A stretch of 64,000 nucleotides of DNA from Arctopsyche grandis (taxonomy: Eukaryota; Arthropoda; Insecta; Trichoptera; Hydropsychidae), in NCBI RefSeq assembly GCF_051622035.1, contig NC_135364.1:20425001-20489000 (forward strand), written 5' to 3'. A model generated the notes under the pieces. That model saw only the letters and a list, made by a program, of their open reading frames with translations, made no database searches and had not been told where the DNA came from. Shown one piece after another: positions 47,575 to 64,000 of the stretch. The position numbers and the translations under genes were made by a program. Position 1 is the stretch's first letter; each line of letters opens with the position of its first letter.

Positions 47575-47790
47575 CGTATAATGCTAATTGAGGGGTCACT
47601 GGTTCGAGCCCTGATCCAGTGCTTCTGGCCAGACCTTGGATATATTACTTCAGGTCGATGGTTTCCTATCAGAGTTTGCCAATTCATCTGATTTCATTTC
47701 ACTGTAACGGTTTTTGCCAAATTGGCCAACTACGCTCTTTTATCACAATTATTTGAATTTAATTTCAAATTTACAATTGTATATATAATT
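47575..47790 (+). mobile_element. tRNA-derived SINE, + orientation
   Basis: Head with box B CTGGTTCGAGCCC near 47605, body GGTTTCCTATCAGAGTTTGC and CAATTCATCTGATTTCATTT, then the AATTTCAAATTTACAATTGT tail. Same family as 20878-21075. It directly abuts the palindromic element at 47793. Confidence 0.75.
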
Positions 47791-47792
47791 GC

Positions 47793-48193
47793 GGTCACCG
47801 TGACTTGACAGAATGTTAAATGACAGAAAACGCAAATATCGAAAATCGAAAGATCTTAAGTCGAAAGATCAAAAAAAAATGGTGCATGGTAAACGATACA
47901 TACTCACGTACAAAATCACTTAATTTGCGCGAGCAGGATACAACAGGAACAAGAGGAACAGGCTTTTATTCCCGTATTAATGTGCGCGCGCAGAATACGG
48001 GAGGAAAAGCATGTTCCTCTTGTTCCTGTTGTATCCTGCTCGCGCAAATTAGGTGAGTATGTACGTGAGTATGTACCGTTCACCATGCACCATTTTTTTT
48101 TGATCTTTCGACTTAAGATCTTTCGATTTTCGATCTTTGCCTTCCTATATTTGCGTTTTCTGTCATTTAACATTCTGTCAAGTCACGTAGACC
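47793..48193. mobile_element. Long-palindrome element, about 400 bp, copy 1
   Basis: The whole element is one inverted repeat: 190-base arms running from GGTCACCGTGACTTGACAG inwards to GCGCGAGCAGGATACAACAG, around a centre CCCGTATT ... AATACGGG at about 47971-48002. Arms are more than 90 percent alike by eye. The open frames on both strands (with SSCSCCILLAQI at the end) are mirror images caused by the palindrome. No matching flanking duplication is visible. Confidence 0.85.
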
Positions 48194-49875
48194 CCGTGAA
48201 AAGAGATGGAGCTTGGTAAGTGTTTACGAAGTACTCGCTGTTAACAACCATGCTAGAAAAAAACTGGAAAATCGTATTTAAATAAATAAAAATAGATCGA
48301 TATTCAAAGAACTACTCTTAACTTTAAAACACGCGCCGATGATTTTAGCGGTCCGCGAATTATTTCTCCTATTTTTATTGGTCTGCAGGGGTAAAAATGT
48401 TAAAAACTTCTGATCTAGAAACCAGTCCTGCAAATTAATAGAACCTTGTGTCGCCATTGTTTGGCATCCAAGAAGCCTTATGCGTGGAACAAGTGTTTAT
48501 CGACATCAATATTTATGTCGTTGGTTTGCTGAGTGCAGCCTTCAGCAAAGCTTCAAGTAATGAATGAAGGACACGTGCCAGAAGCTCATCGATACACGCA
48601 ACTTCATATTTTCTTCTTTTTCAGTTTTTTTTTACAAGCCGCCTAATCCTCTTGTTACTAGGGGCTACCGATTCAATTTTTATTCTATGTATGTCTTTGA
48701 TTTAACATTATGAAATATTTTATTTCAGGAGACTCACCTGGAATTCAATGATTTTTAATATACTTAATCAAGTCCTATGATTGACATGAATGGTGTTATA
48801 TCTATTTTTATCAAAATAGTTGGGACCAAATTGAAATCAATTTTAATCAGATTGATAAGGTTACTACTTATTGGATAAATTTGATGCTTATATTATGTAA
48901 TATTTACGATAGTTACTCGGAAGTATCAAAAACATTGCACCTATCTATTGTATGTGTGTATAATAACTACGTAAAGTGTTCGAATGAGATTCGACAATGT
49001 GATTTCGATTTAAAATGTGAAAAATAAAAATGTAATTCAAGCCGCACAAGTGCAGCGTACGATACGGCAAATATACACAGATTAGGAGCCTAAGACCGGA
49101 AATAATATTTATAGAATATACTAGTTAAATCTAAATTTAGGCAATCGAAAACAGCAGACTGCTATAAGAAGCGCTATTTCCATATTGTTTATTTTATGAG
49201 AACGCATTCGCGAGATGCAAAAAGATCTGTAGCAATGTTTCGAAGAAAAGTTGTTTCTTTGATGAAAAGACTTTTTTTTAATTGATTTATTTAAAATAAA
49301 CCACCATCATTCGCTTCCGACTTATTCGGATGCGTCCGGATGATGATACACCGTCTTGAATTTTCGTAGTCAAATAATTACTTCTAACAAGATTCTGATT
49401 GGATTCTAATGGCTGTGCCAAAGAATGATGGAGACAAAACATTGAGTCGATAATTACTACCGTATTTACCATTAGCTAATTGAATAGATTCGTTAACATT
49501 CGTAAAAGTAAATAAATTTACTTTTTCAGAATCGCTGATAGATTTGCTTTCAATATCTGGACTATAAACTGTATAAATGCAAATACCTAGATTGCATTCA
49601 TCCTGAATTGATTCTCAGCCTCTATTCTACATACTTCTGTTTGTTGCTCGTGCGAAAAGACGCACATATGTACATACATAATGAATTTAAAAAAAATGTC
49701 CATTTTTTTATTCATGTATGTGATAATAAATTACTACTACGTATTGCAACTGATCCTCATTGAGTATGTTTTTGTCACTTCAAATTTTCTGTCAAAGAAT
49801 TTTACGAGTTTGCTTCTACATACCTATGTATGTATGTACATATTCATACATTTGTTATACGGTAAAAATTTAAAT

Positions 49876-50047
49876 GGTCAGTAACTTTTGCGGAAATTTA
49901 GTAATAATAGTGTACTATATGGATAAAAATGAGTAGTCAGTAAGCCGCTCATTTTTTTTGTATTTTTTGACAGGCAGTCAAGAACGATAATATAACGTAC
50001 TGATCATCTATGTGTGTATTTACAAACCAAAAATGAAGTTACTGACC
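49876..50047. mobile_element. MITE with GGTCAGTAACTT ends, 172 bp
   Basis: Ends GGTCAGTAACTT and AAGTTACTGACC, flanked by AAAT on both sides (49872-49875 and 50048-50051). Non-coding and AT-rich inside. Confidence 0.6.
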
Positions 50048-50884
50048 AAATATATACAGGAATCTGTATATTATATGTATACGAAATGACAAGTAAATTA
50101 TTTACGGAAACTACACTCGTAACATTTATATTATATTATATAGATTTTAAGCATACATAAGTATATGAACTTGTAGTATATATTTTTTAATGTGAATAAA
50201 AATATATCACTTTGGATAGAAATACGCGGAATATATATATTACTACATAAATCTGAAAGATAAATAATATAAAATTTTGAAGTATAAAAGTTGGTTTTTC
50301 TTTTCAAATTCGAAGAAAATTAAACGGATTAGCTGAAATTAGACATATTTCATTGGTTTTGGAGAGAAAAGTTTACAGTATTCGGATCGTACGTACATAT
50401 ATTAAACAAAAATAATCAATTTGTTACGAATGACGTGAAAAAGTCACGAAATGACGACGTCGAAGAGATTCACGTGATCAATTTAAAAGCGATCATTCGA
50501 ATAGCCAATGTTGAGTTCTGCTACTCAGATTTTAATAATTTCGACATCGAAGTCGATCAGATTTTATCAATTAGCTTTATTTATCAGAAATTGACTCATA
50601 CTTAATCATGATTTTTTCCATTATTTAAAAATACATAATAGATAATCAAAGACGCGCAATTATGAAAAAATAAATTCATTTTTTTTAATGCTCTTATAAA
50701 ATTCTATACGAGATTGGTTCAAATTAATACTTAGTGATTAGCTAACATTTTAGTTTCAATATTCAATTGCGTTTCATTACTGGACCGTATACTGGTCATC
50801 AAAGTTCACCAGGTCAAAGGTCAAAGGTCACCATGGTTCGACAGGTGTATCTGTTCGCAATGAATGGAGACAATTTTCGACTAA

Positions 50885-51236
50885 GGGCGAAAACACACTG
50901 AGTGGTATGGAATGTCACGTTCTTGGCTCCACGCTGTGACTGTGGGTGTTCCCCAAACCAAATTCGGGTGTAGTTGCACGTGCAGAGTGCTTATGTTTCT
51001 CCTTTATTTCTTCAAATATGGGATTCACCGTTATCGATCACTGTCAAGCAAGGATAAAATATCACCGAAAACATTCCAGGGAGGTGATTTTTGGGACTGT
51101 ATACCATGTGTATGGGCTAGGGGTGCTGCGTTTTTTTCGCATGTTTAAAAGTATCTAAAAAATCGAAAGCAAAGTAAGAAGAGGTCAGTAAAAAATAACG
51201 CGTATCACGTACTTACTACCCGGTGTATTTTCGCCC
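50885..51236 (-). mobile_element. PIF/Harbinger-like MITE, subfamily 2, reversed
   Basis: Left end GGGCGAAAACACACTGAGTG after TAA (50882-50884); right end GGTGTATTTTCGCCC before CAA (51237-51239), a target duplication with one change. Core GGGATTCACCGTTATCGATC. About 60 bases longer than 27069-27355, with extra sequence near the right end. Confidence 0.75.
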
Positions 51237-51239
51237 CAA

Positions 51240-51830
51240 CTTTCGAAATTTTTGCTGGAGATATTTTCGCCGTAGGCTTTGAATATTTAATCCATTTATT
51301 TATTTTTGGGACATTTATAAAATATAAATAACAATAATTTTAATAAAATAATATTAAGTTTAATAAAATATAAATAACAATAAAATATAATTATTCAAAA
51401 GATAAACCATATATAAAAATTTTCACATATATAAAAAAATATTTAAATATTAAAAAATAACAACAACACAAATAAAAAAAGAAGTAATAATAATATTGAC
51501 AACAGTAATACTAATGATAGCAGTAAAAATAATATTAATAATAACGTAGATTACAATTATAATAATAAACAAATAATAATAATTATTATTATAATTCAGT
51601 ATTTCAGCAAAAATAATAAAATGAAGCACAAGAGTAAGTAAAATAATTTGAAAAATTAAAAAAATTACAAATTTAAATGATCAATTAATTAACAACACTC
51701 TAGTATATGTACATACATTAAAAACTAAATTTGTAATAATCTTAAAATCAAAATCACAAGTAGCAGTATTGAGTATTAATACTGGAACTTCGACGCCAGA
51801 TGAATGAACCTCTTCCATATTTGAATATAT
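51240..51830. other. A-rich, AATAATAAT-type low-complexity DNA
   Basis: Dominated by runs of A, AATA and AAT between about 51310 and 51670. No gene or recognisable element. Confidence 0.7.
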
Positions 51831-51839
51831 ATTGGATAC

Positions 51840-52108
51840 GGGTCTACGTGACGAGCCAGAATGTTAAATTACAGAAAACACAAATATCGGAAGGCAAAGA
51901 TCCAAAATCGAAAGATCGTATTAATGTGCGCGCGCAGAATACGGGAGGAAAAGCCTGTTCCTCTTGTTCCTGTTGTACCCTGCTCGCGCAAATTAAGTGA
52001 GTATGTACCGTTTACCATGCACCCTTTTTTTATCTTTCGATTTTCGATCTTTGCCTTCCGATATTTGCGTTTTCTGTAATTTAACATTTTGGCTCGTCAC
52101 GGAGACCG
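51840..52108. mobile_element. Long-palindrome element, copy 2, internally deleted
   Basis: Same family as 47793-48193 (ends GGGTCTACGTGACGAGCCAG and inverse). It is flanked by a 9-base duplication ATTGGATAC (51831-51839) and ATTGGACAC (52109-52117), 8 of 9 identical, suggesting a MULE-type insertion. The left arm has lost about 130 bases between ATCGAAAGATC and GTATTAATGTGCG while the right arm is complete. Confidence 0.8.
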
Positions 52109-52466
52109 ATTGGACACGTAAAGGAGTTCATTATATTTGGTCGCTCTATTTGGTACTCGCAATGATAATTTGCTCCATAATCGAGCCGTTCAGAATATTC
52201 AAAGCTGTTGAGATGTCAGCTATCTTCCTCTTTTTAGCAAGTGGAAGCAGATGCTAACATCTACATACAAGCACCTTCATAGGATGAATAGGATAATTCA
52301 AAACGACCGCCGATGTACCTCAAGAATTTTTTTGGAAACGTTTTTATCTGTTCTTTGCACCGGAGTACCCTGGGTTCTAGACTTGGGACACAAACTCAAC
52401 GACACTTCTAACATATGCGCAATATAATATCTTGTATGACCTGATGATATTGAAACAGTTCGGTGA

Positions 52467-52847
52467 TTACTTGTCAAATGTGATTGGTTAACAGGATAGC
52501 CGCTCGCGCGGATTTTCTGTCGTACGAAAATTGATCGCACAGGAAAGTTGGTTGCAAGAAAATTGCTTGCAAAATTGGACGCAAATACTTTTTTTTACGA
52601 GATTTTTATTATTATCGACTAGGTATATAATTTTCGATTCTAGAATTACGGAAATAACTCATATGTCCATATCAACGTGCCAAGTTCATGTCTAGTCGAT
52701 AATAATAAAAATCTCGTAAAAAAATGAATTTGCCACCAATTTTGAGAGCAGTTTTCTTGCGACCAACTTTCCTGTGCGATCAATTTTCATGCGACGGAAG
52801 ATCCGCATGAGTGGTTATCCTGTTAGCGATTCACATTTGACAAGTAA
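52467..52847. mobile_element. Foldback element with about 157-base inverted arms
   Basis: Arms 52467-52622 and 52691-52847 are inverse copies (outer TTACTTGTCAAATGTGA, inner ACGAGATTTTTATTATTATC GACTAG) around a spacer of about 68 bases. A block AAAATTGATCGCACAGGAAA is identical in both arms. Flanks show no clear duplication. A different family from the 47793/51840 palindromes. Confidence 0.85.
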
Positions 52848-53149
52848 CCCGTTTACCATTGAAACATATTGAAGACTGGATTATAAAACCGAAGGTTTTG
52901 AATAGTTCAATCAGAGTAATAAGAATAGAGGGGCCCTTACGGATAAATAATTGTTGTAAATTTTACGCGGCACGTCTCTATAAATACGCTACATCGCACG
53001 GAATACAATCGGATCAATTTACTTATAATAAAAATGTATCCCATGTTGTTTATTGTGTGTTTTTGAATGTATTGTGCAATTTTTACCTATGCGTGCCCAT
53101 CTTGCGAGTAATATAAACAAACAGAGAAATTTTTATCGGACATACATTC

Positions 53150-54452
53150 AACAGTGAAACATTCAACAGAAACCGCTATCCAATTGGTGGTTTCTGATTG
53201 GATGGAGACGATGGATGAATCTAGCATGGTTGTTGGAGCAGTTTTTCTAGATTTTAAGCGAGCGTTCGAGACAGTAGATAGGAATATTTTATTACAAAAA
53301 TTATATAAGTTAGGAATAAATGGTATAGTATTAAAGTGGCTTCAATCATACTTAAATAATAGAAGGCAAAGAGTAAAAATTGATAAGGTGTTATCCTCTG
53401 AATTTGTAACACCTCATGGAGTGCCGCAAGGGTCCAAATTGGGACCCTTATTATTTATATTATATATAAACGATATTGTTAAGGTAATTAAGATGTGTAA
53501 AATACATTTGTTTGCAGATGATACATTGATATATATAATTGGAAAGAATGTTGATGTAATGTCTGAGATTTTAAATATAGAATTAAATTATGTGAATGAC
53601 TGGTTGTGTGAAAATAAATTAAAGTTGAATGTGAATAAAACAAAAATGATGTGGTTGAATGGTAAAAATAAAAATATATTGAATGAAATTAGAATTGATG
53701 ATAAGTTAATTGAAAAAGTTGAAAATATAAAATACTTAGGTGTATACATAGATTCAGGACTAAATTTTAAAATGCACGCTGACTATATAATAAAAAAAAT
53801 GGCTAGAAAAGTTGGTGTATTATGTAGATTAAGAAATATTTTAAGTAAAAAAAGTAAAATTTTAGTGTTTAATTCAATTGTCTTGCCACATGTGGTTTAT
53901 TGTGCCACTGTGCTTAATTTGTTTAGTGGCCAAGATTTAGAAAAAATGCAAAAAATACAGAATAAAGCTATGAGAGCTATTTTGAATGTGAGTAGATTTA
54001 AGAGTATTGGAAGTATGTTAGATGAATTAGGATGGATGAGTATTAGAATTAGTCTAAATATTAGTACATTGTCTTTTGTTTATAAGTTAGATCATAAGTT
54101 ATTACCTAAGTATTTTGATGATTATATAATAAGGAATAGAGATAAACATAGTTTTTATACTAGAAATAAGGACAAACTAGTTGTAAGTAGAGTAAGAAAG
54201 AATAAGACGGCTGGGGGTGTTTTTCACAGGGGTGTGCTCATGTATAATGCCCTCCCTGAGTGCGTCAGGTCTGCTAAAAACATGGATGCATTCCTGCGAG
54301 GTGCGAAGAGACACCTCTGTGAGGGACAGTACATATAAGTTAATTATAAATTTTAGAGTTAAGTATAATAATTAAGATGTATTTTTTTTTTTTAAATTAG
54401 CTTGATAGCTAAAATATATATATAAATAAATATATATATAAATAAATAAAAT
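53150..54452 (+). mobile_element. 5'-truncated non-LTR retrotransposon (CR1/L2/Jockey-like LINE)
   Basis: Holds the reverse transcriptase frame 53154-54338, a 3' UTR, a terminal hairpin TTAGCTTGATAGCTAA (54397-54412) and a tail of TATATATAAATAAA repeats to about 54452. The endonuclease and the first reverse transcriptase motifs are missing. The 5' junction lies in a direct repeat of ACATTCAACAG (53144-53154 and 53159-53169). Confidence 0.8.
53154..54338 (+). CDS. LINE reverse transcriptase, N-terminally truncated, open for 394 codons
   Basis: Motifs in order: HSTETA (the GHSTETA block of reverse transcriptase) at residue 3, FLDFKRAFE at 31 (motif A), GVPQGSKLGPLLF at 89 (motif B), FADDT at 120 (motif C, the catalytic aspartates), YLGVYID at about 193, and the C-terminal GGVFHRGVLMYNALPECVRS block. 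No internal stop, which suggests a young insertion. The first codon of the frame is GTG; the true start of the protein was lost with the 5' end, so no natural start is present and the copy is not autonomous. Clade is uncertain (CR1/L2/Daphne-like from the C-terminus). Confidence 0.85.
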   Translation: MKHSTETAIQLVVSDWMETMDESSMVVGAVFLDFKRAFETVDRNILLQKLYKLGINGIVLKWLQSYLNNRRQRVKIDKVLSSEFVTPHGVPQGSKLGPLLFILYINDIVKVIKMCKIHLFADDTLIYIIGKNVDVMSEILNIELNYVNDWLCENKLKLNVNKTKMMWLNGKNKNILNEIRIDDKLIEKVENIKYLGVYIDSGLNFKMHADYIIKKMARKVGVLCRLRNILSKKSKILVFNSIVLPHVVYCATVLNLFSGQDLEKMQKIQNKAMRAILNVSRFKSIGSMLDELGWMSIRISLNISTLSFVYKLDHKLLPKYFDDYIIRNRDKHSFYTRNKDKLVVSRVRKNKTAGGVFHRGVLMYNALPECVRSAKNMDAFLRGAKRHLCEGQYI

Positions 54453-54803
54453 ACGTCGAGCACCAAGCGTCAAATACGACCGATGCTAAAATTATTTAGA
54501 CTGTCCGTGGACAGAATGTCACTTGACAACAAAAGAACACCTAAAGCCACTTCTATTAATATTACATTTCTCCGAGTTCAATCCATGTATTGGATAAATA
54601 AAATAAAGTGTATTGGTTTTATTTTACGATTTACCAGAACGGATACGCATTAAAAAACTAGAATGAGTGGTCAATATAATCATAACACTTCGGTATAAAT
54701 GAAATATTTTAAAAATTATTATCATTTCGTGAATTTTTTTTCTTTGATTTGGGACAGTTAATTGACGTGCTGTGTAGAAGTCGAATCGGGGTTTGGTGCA
54801 TCC
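54453..54803. other. Spacer between LINE and its inverted 3' copy
   Basis: AT-rich sequence without open frames or recognised repeats. Confidence 0.5.
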
Positions 54804-54987
54804 ACTCTAAAATTTATAATTAACTTATATGCACTGTCCCTCACAGAGGTGTCTCTTCGCACCTCGCAGGAACGCATCCATGTTTTTAGCAGACCTGACG
54901 CACTCAGGGAGGGCATTATACATGAGCACACCCCTGTGAAAAACACCCCCAGCCGTCTTATTCTTTCTTACTCTACTTACAACTAGT
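54804..54987 (-). mobile_element. Inverted 184-base copy of the LINE 3' coding end
   Basis: Reverse complement of 54176-54359 with 2 mismatches that I can count. It covers the C-terminal codons, the stop and the start of the 3' UTR. It lacks both the LINE hairpin and the tail, so its ends do not correspond to a normal target-primed insertion. The minus-strand frame over it is in another phase and not meaningful. Confidence 0.85.
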
Positions 54988-55662
54988 CTATCTATCTATC
55001 ATTCGAGAAGATGAGAATTGCATTTAAAGCAGCCGTCCGTTATTAATCTGTCGTTCAATTCGTCTGGCGATTTAAGAGCGGATGCATCGCATCCATCGAA
55101 TCGACATAAGCTGCGAAAGAAATTTTTTGTATCATCATCATACATATTTACTCTTTGGTAGTAATAATGTGCAATTTTTTGAGCGTCGAAGTTGAATGTA
55201 TTTGCTGAAATGAAAGCATTTTTTGAGAGTCGAAATTCCAATTGGAATTGAGCAGAAGAGGAGAAGAAGGAGCGGATCGAGAGAGCGGATTGCAGAGCGC
55301 GCTGAGCGGCGTCGGCGTGGCGGGCGCGGCGCGTGGTGTCGGGCTTTGGCGCAGGCGCGTCCCGGCCGGCGGCCATATTGTGCGGGCGGCGGCCACCGGC
55401 GACCGGCGCTACCCGACCTACGATTACCGACTGGCGACTGGCGACCGGCCGACCCGAACACGAGCCCACTCGTCGAGCCCGTTCTAGCCGCGCTCCCCTC
55501 CGAACGCGCTCCGGCCCACCCGCCACCCGCTACCCGCTACCCGCCACCCGCCATCGCCTTCGCCCGGCGAGCCCGAATCTTCGAGGCGCCCGAATAGCCC
55601 GAAACGCCCGAACGCCGAACCGAACGCGAAATACCGGCGCCCACGAGTGGGAGTGCCACTAG

Positions 55663-55770
55663 CCGGTGCAAGTGCGAGTGCCAGTGCCAGTGCCAGTCCC
55701 AGTGCTAGTGCTAGTGGCTGTGCGAGTGCGGGTGCGAGTGCGAGTGCGAGTGCGAGTGCGGGTGCGAGCG
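55663..55770. repeat. (GTGCGA/GTGCCA)n hexanucleotide repeat
   Basis: About 17 imperfect hexamers of the form GTGCGA, GTGCCA, GTGCTA. Frames through it read as Ala/Ser or Ala/Leu dipeptide repeats on the two strands, which are not proteins. Confidence 0.9.
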
Positions 55771-55987
55771 GATTGCAGGATTGGGCATGCGGTGGCGGGG
55801 CGGCGCCTCGCTCGCTAATCGCGTTAGCCGGTGAGCGGGGTGGGGTGGGGTGCGGGGCGAAGCGGGGGGTGCGGCGGGGCGAGCGAGGTGCGGGGGGCGA
55901 GGGGGTGCGGGGTGCGGGCGGCCCACTCACTTACATATATGCGGGCGGCGGGCCAACCCACAGCCAGCCTGCCGCGCGACACACAAC

Positions 55988-63891
<7,904 letters not shown>

Positions 63892-64000
63892 GTAAATATA
63901 ACCATGATTATTTCCTTATATACCGCTACTGCTTTCCAGGGATTGTGTATTTCATTTAAGTCCTGTTGTTTATGAAGAATAATTATTATTTATGCGGTCG

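Noticed and set aside
47820..48219. Mirror-image frames on both strands ending SSCSCCILLAQI
   Set aside because: Consequence of the palindromic element; both strands give nearly the same peptide.
54999..55526. 175-codon minus-strand frame near the Galphaq promoter
   Set aside because: Arg/Ala/Pro-rich composition typical of an antisense reading of a CpG-rich region; no domain, and no splice or start evidence.

Overview
The window is nuclear DNA of an animal, almost certainly an insect. It is AT-rich, gene-poor and full of short transposon remnants. Two spliced protein-coding genes lie on the + strand in the same direction. The first (1036-42335) is complete and encodes an amphiphysin (Amph): an N-terminal BAR domain, a short Ser/Asn/Pro linker and a C-terminal SH3 domain, 439 residues from nine coding exons. 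The second (55988-63891, continuing past the window) encodes the G protein alpha subunit of the Gq class (Galphaq). Only its last coding exon or exons are missing. As I recall, the Drosophila orthologues are also close neighbours (polytene 49B), which would make this conserved microsynteny. The order of insect cannot be fixed from the sequence. The RTE-type 3' ends with ATGATGATG tails and the tRNA-derived SINEs would fit Lepidoptera/Trichoptera, but that is a guess.

Layout. 1-1035: 5' flank of Amph with a foldback repeat at 494-823 close to the gene. 1036-1104: Amph exon 1. 1105-39894: a 38.8 kb first intron without convincing nested genes. It holds a PIF/Harbinger-like MITE family (TTA/TAA target duplications), a tRNA-derived SINE family, RTE LINE 3' ends, a 1.1 kb hAT element inside one RTE fragment, a 181 bp hAT MITE inside a PIF-like MITE, Helitron-like ends and a near-perfect 190 bp palindrome. 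39895-42335: the other eight Amph exons, packed into 2.4 kb. 42336-55249: 3' UTR and intergenic DNA with several long-inverted-repeat elements and a 5'-truncated LINE whose reverse transcriptase frame is open for 394 codons. About 55250-56300: GC/CpG-rich promoter and first exon of Galphaq. 56106-64000: Galphaq exons 2-7.

How the genes work. Amph is a membrane-curving BAR-SH3 scaffold. Its linker shows no recognisable clathrin/AP-2 motifs, like the fly protein, which organises T-tubules and polarised membranes. Galphaq couples receptors (in flies, rhodopsin) to phospholipase C beta. The most informative structure is a pair of alternative exon duplicates in Galphaq: 4A/4B (129 bp each, encoding switch I) and 7A/7B (108 bp each, C-terminal domain). 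Members of each pair are equal in length and phase, as expected for mutually exclusive splicing into visual and general isoforms. I found no CRISPR array, rRNA, free-standing tRNA gene or obviously new protein system. Everything here comes from reading the sequence by eye; repeat family names are inferences from termini and target-site duplications.
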